From Limnanthes douglasii subsp. nivea (Eukaryota; Streptophyta; Magnoliopsida; Brassicales; Limnanthaceae), in contig JAUPFV010000005.1 of NCBI GenBank assembly GCA_036936605.1, positions 234,017,770 to 234,081,769 of the forward strand: 64,000 nucleotides of DNA, written 5' to 3'. Made by a program: the position numbers and the translations under genes. The notes under the pieces were generated by a model. It had not been told where the DNA came from, made no database searches, and saw only the letters and a program-made list of their open reading frames with translations. This document shows positions 12,410-22,246 of this stretch, piece by piece; the first letter of the stretch is position 1, and each line of letters opens with the position of its first letter.

Positions 12410-13156
12410 TTTTGGCTGCGAATGTTGACAAAATCTATCGAAATATTTTTAAAAAAAATTGTTACCGATAACTACGACGTCGACTAAAATCAGTTCCAAA
12501 TCTTTGATTATGTGTCGCCAACACACAAAATATCAAAATTTGATTTTTCGTTGTTACTAAATTTTGAATATAATCTATACAAAACAAAAGTGTATAAGAC
12601 TACCTGTGGTTGTGGAATTTTCGTACAACTATATTATATTATATTGTTGATTCTTAGGTTTTCAAATTTTAATTTTTGTTGGCATTTTGTTAACATTAAA
12701 AAAAATGCAGATACTAAGAATGGTACCTAGGATTATACAATTTAAAAGGGTTTGATTGTTGGGTTAAAGAAAATGAAATAAAACCCAGTAATCTTTTAAA
12801 TAAATATTGGTAACTAAAATATTTTAAGTTGGATCAAATGTTTCACTCAAATTTAAAACTGTATTCAGTGGAAATGATCCCCGTTTTCATAACTTTTATC
12901 TAATATCTTCTGATGTAAAACTTACCTCAAATAGATTTTCCATTCAGATTTAACCATTCTTTAGATCGGGAGCAATCCGGTACAAGAACTTCAAATTTGT
13001 TTCTACTTCTTATTGATTGTTTTTCTTAAATAGCGTGTAATTACGTTCACAACTTTTTTTCTTCTTTAATAATTTTTAAAAGCAAGCAAGTAAGACTTAT
13101 TACTTATTAGTATATTCTTTAAATAAAGAAGAGTCAGTTTGGTCTCTATCTCGCTC
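12410..13156. other. Intergenic DNA and upstream region of ABCB gene 1
   Basis: No gene is supported; a 72-codon ORF at 12,512-12,730 is AT-rich and unlike anything I know. The last 60 bases (AATAAAGAAGAGTCAGTTTG and onward) are also found before gene 2 and belong to its proximal promoter. Confidence 0.5.
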
Positions 13157-13164
13157 TATATAAA
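13157..13164 (+). promoter_or_regulatory. TATA box of ABCB gene 1
   Basis: TATATAAA lies 152 bases before the ATG at 13,316, inside CGCTCTATATAAATGC. This 16-base string is identical in front of ABCB gene 2. Transcription would be expected to start near 13,190. Confidence 0.75.
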
Positions 13165-13315
13165 TGCTCTGGCACAGCAACAACCTACATCAAATACAGT
13201 CAAAACCTTGGTTTTCTGGGTTTTCAGTTTTCTAAAGTAGTATTTCATATACACAATCGAAGCTGGTGTCAATCAAAACCTCAGCTAGTTTATCATTCTT
13301 GTCTACAAACTGAAA

Positions 13316-16300
13316 ATGGACAAAGACAAGAACATGAAGGAAAAAAAGACAGGGTCGATACTGTCCATTTTTATGCACGCCGACCACGTCGATCGGTTAT
13401 TGATGATTCTAGGATTCATCGGAGCCTTCGGTGATGGAATCACTACTCCTTTTGTGTTGTTCATAAGTAGCAAGTTGATGAACAATATTGGTTCTGCTTC
13501 CAGTTTTACCCTGGATTCTTTCACAAATAGCATCAATAAGGTTTGCTTTATATCTAATATGCAAAAGTAAGTAAATTTATGTGTTAATGTTTTTCTTTTG
13601 TTCTACAGAATGCAGTGGCTTTGTTGTACGTGGCTTGCGGGGCTTGGGTTGCTTGTTTCTTGGGTAGGTTTTATCTGATTATTGATTAGCTGCAATATTA
13701 TAATGATGATGAATAAGTATTAATTTTGAATGATTGTGTTTACCAGAGGGGTATTGTTGGACAAGAACAGGGGAGAGACAGGCCGCAAGAATGAGAGCAA
13801 AGTACTTGAAAGCAGTGTTAAGACAAGATGTGGGTTACTTTGATCTCCATGTAACAAGTACTGCTGATGTTATTACCAGTGTTTCTAATGACACTCTTGT
13901 CATTCAAGATGTCCTTAGTGAAAAGGTACTTTTACAGTTTTACTGTTCTTTTTCCTCTATTTTTAAGTTAAAAAGAAGCTTATATAGGTTTTTATTTTTT
14001 CGCATTAGTCTCAAACTATTTGTTTATGTTCACTTTTGTCTTCGCTTAGATATATATGTTACCTGGTAGCTTAAATAATATATTTTTCGTTTACATTTTG
14101 TGTCTATTTTCTTGACGATGATATTTACTTTCTAAATTTAAATATTACTGACAAAAAATTGGAAATATATTATTGATAAAAGACTACAAAATTTAATATG
14201 AAATAAAAATCTACTGCCTTAGCTTTCATGCGTCAGCATTTTAACAATTGCATGTTTAAAAAATTATAATTATAAGTTGTAACGTTTTAAAACTTAAAAG
14301 ATTACTAAAATATAAAAGTAAACGAAAAAAAGTCATTTTAATACAAATGCAAAATATGAGAAACGTGAAACGTGTTGATTTTTAAAATAAAATAAGAAGA
14401 AAAATATTTCCTCATCTGGTCTGGGATTAGTACCCTAAGAAGACAGCTAAATTTTCATCTATATTTTTAAATGAAAAATAATTTTGTTAACCAAAAGTGA
14501 GAAATTCTTTCATTATGAAATGATAAAATATTTTCTTATTTGGTTTGAGTAAAAGAAAGACAACTAATTTTTCATCTGTATTTTCAAATGAAAAAATAAT
14601 AATTTTAATAAAAAATGAGAATTCTCTCATTAGAAAATAATAAAATATTTTCTTATTTGGATTCGGTTTGACTTTAGTAGGAGAAGAAGACGGCTTAATT
14701 GTGCTACCTCATTAAGATTTAGCATAAGAAAATATTTTAAACTCAGTAGGTAGCTAGATTGAAAATATTGGGAAGTTTTGAACTAAGTTTGATTCTTTTT
14801 GGTATAAGTTTGTGTTGTTGAAAAGTTATGGATTAAATTTACAAAACAATGCCCCAAATGAAACTTTTAGAAAAAGGAGAATATGTTTTTGTGGTAATAT
14901 AATAATTTTGAATGGTTTTGGACCGGATAATTATTATTCTTTTAACCTCATTTAATTTTTTGAAAGAATGAATAATATAGAATTTTATTTTTATTTTTCT
15001 GGTTTAGATTGAAAATTTCGTAAATGTTATGGGCTGATTTGAAAATCTTGCAAACAATATGGTCAAGATAAAATTTATTGTAAAAATAGCATGAAATGAG
15101 ATTTTTCAAGAGATACTCTTTTGATCCTATGTACCAGACATGTCTGTTTATAATCATGTTTTTTCTTTTCTTAAATGTAATTACAGCTCCCAAACTTGTT
15201 GGTGAACTTTTCCTTGTTCGTTGGAAGCTATGTAGTAGCATTCCTGTTACTATGGAGACTAGCATTTATTGGGTTACCGTTTGTCATCCTTCTAGTGATC
15301 CCCGGTCTAATCTATGGTCGTGTCTTAATGGGAATTGCCCGAAAAATAAGTATTGAATACAGTAAAGCTGGTAATATCGCGGAGCAAGCTATCTCTTCGA
15401 TAAGGACAGTTTACGCTTTTGGGGGTGAGACAAAAACACTAACCAGCTTCTCTAGTGCACTTGAAGGGTCTGTCAAGCTTGGTCTGAAGCAAGGGTTGGC
15501 CAAAGGAATTGCCATCGGTAGCAATGGCATTGTCTTTGCCATTTGGGCATTTATGTCTTATTTTGGCAGTCGAATGGTCATGTACAACGGTGCTCAGGGT
15601 GGTACTGTCTTTGCTGTTGGTGCTGCTCTTGCTGTTGGTGGCCTGTAAGTGCATACAATATGAACAAGTCTCTTGTAATACTAAAGAAAATGTCATGATT
15701 TCTGTTAATGTTAAGTGTGTTTGATCAGATCATTAGGAGGTGGTTTGTCGAACTTGAAGTACTTATCGGAAGCATCAGCAGCTGGAGATCGAATAATGAA
15801 AGTGATCAACAGAATCCCAGAAATTGATTCGCAAAACATGGACGGTCTGGTACTAGATAACATCTCAGGCGAAGTAGAATTCAAACACGTAAAATTTGCG
15901 TACCCATCAAGACCGGAAAATACTATCTTTGAGGATTTTAATCTGAGGATTCCATCAGGAAAAACAGTTGCACTTGTGGGTGGAAGTGGATCCGGAAAAT
16001 CAACAGTGATATCTCTATTGCAAAGGTTTTATGATCCAATTGGTGGAGAGATTCTTATTGATGGTGGTGCTATTCATACTTTGCAGCTCAAGTGGATTAG
16101 GTCTCAGATGGGCTTGGTTAGCCAAGAACCAGCACTATTCGCAACTAGTATCAAAGAGAACATCCTGTTTGGTAAAGAAGATGCAACAATGGAGGAAATT
16201 GTTGATGCTACTAAAGCTTCGAATGCTTATACTTTTATTTCTCAGTTGCCTCAGGGTTATGATACTCAGGTTTGTTTCATTTGCTCTTTTCCTGTCCTCG

Positions 16301-18927
16301 AAAATAAAGTATCAGATGAGACGTACTACACGAATTTGATCTGCTGCTTATTGGTTTAGTGACAAAATATTTAACGATAAGGTCCCAAGTATACTGAAAT
16401 GACACCGACATCTATTGGTCTTGGTCTAAAGTTAAATTTTGCAGATTTAAAACAATACAAGTATAAGACAAGAGTATACAAGACACAGAACATGACTTTA
16501 TTTTCAATGTCCAAAATAGTACAGTACCTAACAATAATATTTTCAGGTTGGCGAAAGAGGAGTACAAATGTCAGGAGGACAAAAACAGAGAATCGCCATC
16601 GCACGTGCCATAATCAAATCCCCAAAGATCCTACTCTTAGACGAAGCAACGAGTGCTTTAGACTCGGAGTCTGAAAGAATTGTCCAAGAAGCTCTAGACA
16701 ATGCCTCCGTCGGACGCACCACCATAGTAATTGCCCACCGCCTTTCTACAGTCCGCAATGCTGATATCATTGCTGTTGTCCAAAATGGCCAAGTCATCGA
16801 AATCGGGTCCCATGATGAGCTTATAGCAAAACCAGACGGAAGTTATGCCTCACTAGTAAGATTGCAACAAACCGAAAAAAACCCTCTTGAAAAAACAAAA
16901 GCACATATTGCTAGTGCCTCAACGTCATTTATATCGAATATGGACAAAATCCACGTGTCGAGTCGTAGATCACTTTCAGGTGTTAGCCTGTCAAGCTCAA
17001 CTACCTCAGTTAAACCCACACTAATAGGTGTAATCCCGGACGAAGACCTGCCTGAGCCATCTTTTAAAAGACTATTGGCTTTGAATTTGCCAGAATGGAA
17101 ACAGGCACTGTTCGGGTGCCTTGGCGCGACTTTGTTTGGTGCTGTGCAACCATTATATGCTTTTGCTATGGGGTCTATGATTTCCGTGTATTTCTTAACA
17201 GATCACAATGAGATTAAAGAGAAGACGAGGATTTATGCATTATGTTTTGCCGGGTTATCAGTGTTTTCATTCTTGGTCAATATATGCCAGCATTACAATT
17301 TTGCATACATGGGTGAGCACTTGACTAAAAGGGTAAGAGAGAGGATGTTTTCAAAGATACTAACTTTTGAAGTTGGGTGGTTTGATCAAGATCAAAATTC
17401 AAGTGGTGCCGTTTGTTCTAGACTCGCCAAGGATGCCAATGTGGTACGTAAATTATTGTTCGTTTACGGCTGGTAAATATTCTTCATTTACAAATAGTAA
17501 TTTAATTAGATATAACGCATTACCATTTGCAGGTGAGATCCTTGGTTGGTGACCGAACAGCACTGATTGTTCAAACCATTTCATCAGTGACTATTGCTTG
17601 TACCATGGGCTTAGTCATAGCTTGGAGGCTAGCCCTGGTTATGATAGCGATCCAACCTTTGATTATTGTTTGTTTCTACACCAGACGTGTTTTACTCAAA
17701 AGCATGTCTAAAAAGGCCATCAAGGCACAAGATGAAAGCAGCAAGCTCGCGGCCGAGGCTGTTTCCAATTTAAGAACCATTACTGCTTTTTCATCCCAAG
17801 ACAGAATTCTAAAGATACTTGAAAAAGCCCAAGAAAGCCCAAGACGAGAGAGCATCCGCCAATCGTGGATTGCAGGTATTGCGCTTGGAACGTCTCAGTC
17901 CCTCACATCGTGCACTTGGGCCTTCGACTTTTGGTATGGTGGTAAGCTCATGAGCAAAGGGTATATTGGCGCGAAAGCGTTGTTTGAGACCTTCATGATT
18001 TTGATCAGCACGGGTCGAGTGATTGCTGATGCTGGGAGCATGACCACAGACATAGCCAAGGGAGCCGATGCTGTCAAATCAGTGTTTGCCATTTTAGACA
18101 GGTACACAAACATCGAGCCCGAAGACCATGAAGGACTCCAGCCCGAAACGATAACAGGTCACTTGGAGATCCAAAATTTAGATTTTTGTTATCCGGCTCG
18201 GCCTGATGTGCCGATCTTTAAAGACTTCTCGATTGTTCTCGAAGCGGGAATATCAACAGCAATAGTCGGGCAAAGTGGGTCGGGTAAATCAACAATCATA
18301 GGCCTTATTCAAAGATTTTATGATCCATTAAAAGGACAAGTCAAGATTGATGGCAAAGACATAAAGACTTACCACCTTAGATCATTAAGAAAACACATAG
18401 CTCTTGTCAGCCAAGAACCCACATTATTCGCAGGCACGATACGAGAAAATATCGCCTATGGAGCACCTGATCAAGTCAGCGAATCAGAGATCATGGAGGC
18501 GGCAAAAGCAGCCAATGCGCACGATTTCATTGCATCACTGACAAACGGCTATGACACCTCGTGCGGTGACAGAGGAGTCCAACTATCAGGTGGGCAAAAA
18601 CAACGGATCGCTATTGCACGAGCCATTATAAAGAATCCAACAGTTCTCTTGCTAGACGAAGCAACAAGCGCACTCGATAGCCAGTCGGAGAAAGTGGTGC
18701 AAGACGCTCTTGAGCGAGTGATGGTAGGGAGGACTAGTGTGGTGGTTGCTCATAGATTAAGTACCATACAGAACTGTGACTTGATTGCTGTGTTGGACAA
18801 AGGAAAAGTTGTAGAAAAAGGGACACACGCCTCTTTGTTGGCGAAGGGACCCAGTGGATCTTACTTCTCACTGGTTACACTTCAGGGGGGACAACAAGGT
18901 GCCACACAAGCCTTCCGCGGAAATTAG
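13316..18927 (+). CDS. ABCB15-like: Full-size ABCB (MDR/P-glycoprotein) transporter, ABCB15-like, tandem copy 1
   Basis: Seven exons join with GT-AG introns: 13316-13540, 13609-13663, 13747-13925, 15187-15644, 15729-16269, 16547-17443, 17533-18927. The total is 3750 nt and 1249 residues, the usual size for a TMD-NBD-TMD-NBD exporter. Walker A of NBD1 (GGSGSGKST) is at 390-398, signature SGGQ at 495-498, Walker B Asp 518 and H-loop His 550. In NBD2 Walker A (GQSGSGKST) is at 1031-1039, LSGGQ at 1136-1140, Asp 1160 and His 1192. Gln stands where Pro is usual in the second Walker A, which is probably neutral. [12 protein letters not shown] after exon 2 is typical of the Arabidopsis ABCB15-22 group. 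The product should sit in the plasma membrane and export organic substrates using ATP; some relatives are linked to auxin transport, but the substrate cannot be read from sequence. The start is the first ATG after the TATA box and aligns with gene 2. The third intron (1.26 kb) is far longer than in gene 2 (0.39 kb). Confidence 0.95.
14401..14700. repeat. Imperfect 117-124-bp tandem repeat inside intron 3 of ABCB gene 1
   Basis: Units begin AAATATTT(T)C near 14,401, 14,525 and 14,642. They share CAACTAATTTTTCATCTGTA and a GAGAATTCTCTCATTA-like word. There are about 2.4 units. Gene 2 lacks this block, which accounts for part of the intron length difference. Confidence 0.7.
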
Positions 18928-19441
18928 AAGCTTTTCTATATGACATTTTTCCTTGGCCATTGAGATGATGGTGTTAGAGTTTCGATTAAAAATACATGCA
19001 ACTTAAATTATTGTATTTGCTTTGAATGTTCGAATTTCGACTTTGGTATAGACTCTTTATACTAATTGATATGTATATTTAGTTCGTATTTCATATTTTA
19101 AATATTTTCATATAAGAAAAAACAAAGTATCCAAGGAAATAATTCTAGTCATGATATATAATTTAACATTATACTCTACGCCGGTGTTGGGGACCCTCAG
19201 CAGTAGCAGATGTGGCTGAATGGGCTAAACACGAATGAATTTATGTCGTTCCGTCCACAGCAAATGATAAAAACACGGTTGGTTTAGACTGGATGATTTT
19301 TTCATCTTGTCAAGTTACTAAATTTCGGTTTTGTCACGAAATGATAAAGCATGGCAGGGTTTTCGTCTTACCACGTACACAAAAACGGTAAAATTACATT
19401 AACATAAAAAAATGTAATATTTTATTTTTATTCGCCTAAAA
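18928..19441. other. 3' flank of ABCB gene 1
   Basis: The first 60 bases (TTAGAAGCTTTTCTATATGA and onward) resemble the sequence after the stop of gene 2 and are the likely 3' UTR. I see no classical AATAAA. The rest is plain AT-rich DNA up to the copia LTR. Confidence 0.55.
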
Positions 19442-19920
19442 TGTTATGGTTCGATCTAAATTAGGCTCATTTTATAACGTAGGGTTTTTATCTGTCTAGG
19501 GTTATATATTTGGGATCAAGGGTTTCTGAAATATTAGACACAAAAAGAAAAAAAAACAAGTTTTTTGAAAATACAAATCGAGAGTATTTTTCGATTTTTA
19601 GTTTTTGTACTGGTGAGTGCGATCATTGTAAAAAAGTCTGGTAAATAGTACAGTAGTTTCTGGTGATATTTTTATATTTGAGCTTCTCTATTTTGTTCTC
19701 TATTATTTTGTGTAATTGTTGGTGGGTTTGTAGATCTTTATTAGGTTAAATTGGATTACTTGTACCATCAACTCTATATAATAATAGAATTATTCAGAGT
19801 AGACTCCTAATTAGTCAAATGGTTTTTTACTTTTCACATTGAAGAGTTTTTCCACGTATAAACCTTGCGTGTTATTTTTTTTGTTTCCACTAATTGTTTA
19901 CTAGTTGAAAAAGACCTACA
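19442..19920 (+). repeat. 5' LTR of CopiaA
   Basis: It starts TGTTATGG and ends CCTACA directly before the primer site. Compared with the 3' LTR it has an internal deletion of roughly 100 bp near 19,640-19,690 and many substitutions, so the insertion is old. Shared landmarks are GGGTTATATATTTGG and TTGTGTAATTGTTGGTGGGT. Confidence 0.82.
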
Positions 19921-19937
19921 GTTGGTTCAGAGCTATT
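19921..19937 (+). other. Degenerate primer-binding site of CopiaA
   Basis: GTTGGTTCAGAGCTATT directly follows the LTR. It differs from the usual plant copia TTGGTATCAGAGC (initiator tRNA-Met) by loss of an A. Confidence 0.65.
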
Positions 19938-19974
19938 GATTTGTTTAGCGATATTAATTATAGTCATGGTAAAT

Positions 19975-20760
19975 CCATGATTAAGTTAACATTAACAAAC
20001 TATTCAATCTGGAGATCGATAATGAAGGCTTTGCTATACTGCAAAAATCTGCTTGATCTGATTGAGCCTGTTAAAGATAGTGATGGTAACTTTGCTAAAC
20101 CAGTAAAACCGCAAGACAAGCAATAAAAAAAATTGGGAGAATTTAAAAAGAAAGGCTTTGTGAATTATTCGACAATCGGTTGATTTTAGCATTTTCAACC
20201 ATGTTTCTCAAGATTCGGACCCGTATGATCTTTGGGAGAAATTGGAAGGTCTTAATACAAGAAAGATCGCTCATAACAAAGCTTTTTTGATTAAAAGTCT
20301 TACTAATCTCAAGCTAAAAATCGGTAAGTGAGAATCTAAACATTTTAGTGATTTTCAACATATCATTAACAAGTTGATTACTATGAAGATTGCTCTTGAT
20401 GATGAACTGCAAGCTTTGTTTCTATTGAGTTCGTTACCAAAAATTTAGGAAACTTTGGTTATAACTATTAGCAACTCTGTTCCATATGGTGCTTTATCTT
20501 TGAACTGTATTAAAGAACACATGTTCAATGAAAAGATTAGAAGAAATGAGATGGAAATTAAAAATTCACAAGCTTTTGTTAATGGTATTAGAGGAAGAGG
20601 CAATAGTAACGGTTCTAAATTCCGTGGTAACTCAAAGGGAAGATCCAAGTCCAGAGATGGGAAATATATTAGGACATGAAACTATTGTAGCAAACCTGGT
20701 CATATACAAAAATACTTTTATCGATGGAAGAAAGAAAATCAAACAAGTTAGATTCATAAA
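19975..20760 (+). pseudogene. CopiaA gag remnant
   Basis: The translation begins near MIKLTLTNYSIWRSIMKALL, matching the copia gag pattern (L-x-NY-x-W). Stop codons interrupt it after 20,124 and a frame change follows. The CCHC zinc knuckle at 20,678-20,725 is destroyed: the first Cys codon is a TGA stop and the last Cys is Tyr, leaving NYCSKPGHIQKYF. It can no longer package RNA. Confidence 0.78.
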
Positions 20761-20859
20761 ATGAAGGTGATAATAAAAATACTGCATATTTTGCTTTTAC
20801 TAATAATGATGATGCATCATTTATTTGTGTTATTGATGAGTGTTATCATGTTGGTAGTT

Positions 20860-21433
20860 CAAATTCAGAGTGGCTTATATATACATGTGCTTCATATCAT
20901 TGTGTTTCTAATATGGAATATTTTTTGAACTACAAAAATGGTGATTTTGGTAGTATCAGGGTGGGAAATCAGAGTTCAACTAGCTCAGCTAGTATTGTTA
21001 GGTTGGGTGATATTAATGTGAAGACTTATATTGTGTACATACTTACATTAAAGGGTGCGCGCCATATTCATAATTTACGTCTGAACTTGTTGTCTACAAA
21101 TGTCCTTGATCAATAAGGTTTTGATGGTAAGTGAAAATTTTCAAAGGTGCAATTATAGTTGCTCGAGATGATTTGTGTTGCTCTTTGTATAAGACATACT
21201 TGGGTATATGTTATGGTGATTCGAATGTAGTTGAGGAAAATAATTATTCTAGTGTGTGGCATCGAAGACTAGGATGCATAAGTGACATTAAAATGAAAAT
21301 ATTGGTAAGTAAGTCACTTATTTATGTTGATAAACCTATTATTATTGACCATTGTGAATATTTTTTGGCAGGAAAACAACATAGAGCTTCATTTTCTAAG
21401 AAGTCCATTAGAAAACATGAAAAGCTAGATTTA
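20860..21433 (+). pseudogene. CopiaA protease and N-terminal integrase remnant
   Basis: The protease active site, normally DTGAS, reads YTCAS at 20,880-20,894; catalytic Asp is Tyr and Gly is Cys, both by single-base changes. A GAG-pre-integrase/HHCC region follows (VWHRRLG at 21,256-21,276, DHCEYFLAGKQHR at 21,347-21,385); the second zinc Cys is now Phe. The frame ends at 21,433, where TatB is inserted, and continues at 41,906. Confidence 0.8.
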
Positions 21434-21438
21434 GTATT

Positions 21439-21814
21439 GGTGTGGTTTATTTTGAACTTAGGGTAATTTTGTCAAGTGTTTTAGAGAATTTCAAAGGTAT
21501 TCAATATTTGAGTGTTTTGTAGTGAGAGATTTAAGCTGTCTGGTTGTATTGAATGTTCATTACCCTCGTTAATGAAAGTGGTTGGGTATTTATACCCTTA
21601 ATTATAGACTCATGGGCTTTCGGGTCAAGTTGTGAAACCGGGTCGAGTTTAAAGACCCATTAGTTATTAAGTAGATTAGCACCTAGCTTAGTCAAAAGGT
21701 GTTTAGTATTTTAATACTTTTGTCTTGTCTGAATAGTTCAGTGGGCAATTATTGTCCGGATTACCCCTGTCTGGTTTTCTCAGTGAGTGGTGGTGAATAA
21801 TTCTAGACTCATCA
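21439..21814 (-). repeat. 3' LTR of TatB (left end)
   Basis: In element orientation it starts TGATGAGTCTAGAATTATTC and ends AACCACACCA. A minus-strand TATAAATA lies at 21,594-21,587. Next to it, on the inner side, is the purine-rich tract ending GGGCTAC (21,815-21,826), the same ending as the TatC tract. Confidence 0.92.
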
Positions 21815-22143
21815 GTAGCCCATTTTTAGGCTTTGTCAAAGATCTTTGGAAGGACTAAAAAATTCACTTAGCCAGTAACAACATTTTACAGACCACTCAT
21901 GTGTTTGGTTCAAGGTTTATCCGGACTGACTCCTTCTCAGAATTCTAAGAGTTTTTCTTTGGATCGTGGGACATGTGTTGCATTTTGATTCGTCCTATCA
22001 GCCGTTTTCTTCCTAGAACGGCGCTCCCACTAAGCCTGAAAAGTAACTCATGCATTTAATGCTTCTTACATCAACACCATCTTCAATTATTACCTAAGTC
22101 TTTTTGTTTTATCTTAGGTATCAGTAACTTTCTGCCTCACTAG

Positions 22144-22151
22144 TATAAATT
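22144..22151 (+). promoter_or_regulatory. Candidate TATA box for the TatB antisense ORF
   Basis: TATAAATT lies about 96 bp before the ATG at 22,247. A TTCTTCTCTCAGAG word follows at 22,190-22,203. The TatC antisense ORF has a matching TATAAATA and TTTCTCTCAGAG in the same place relative to its ATG. Confidence 0.55.
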
Positions 22152-22246
22152 ATTTTCCTTTACTATTTCACCATTTTCATCATTTTGAAATTTCTTCTCT
22201 CAGAGCTTTTTACCTTTCCTTTCAAAAACTTTTCTTAGGTAGTTTT

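Noticed and set aside
16371..16604. ORFs inside ABCB introns and antisense to exons (also 13,303-13,536, 17,895-18,113, 45,955-46,191)
   Set aside because: They are antisense or out-of-frame shadows of the transporter exons or intron read-through.
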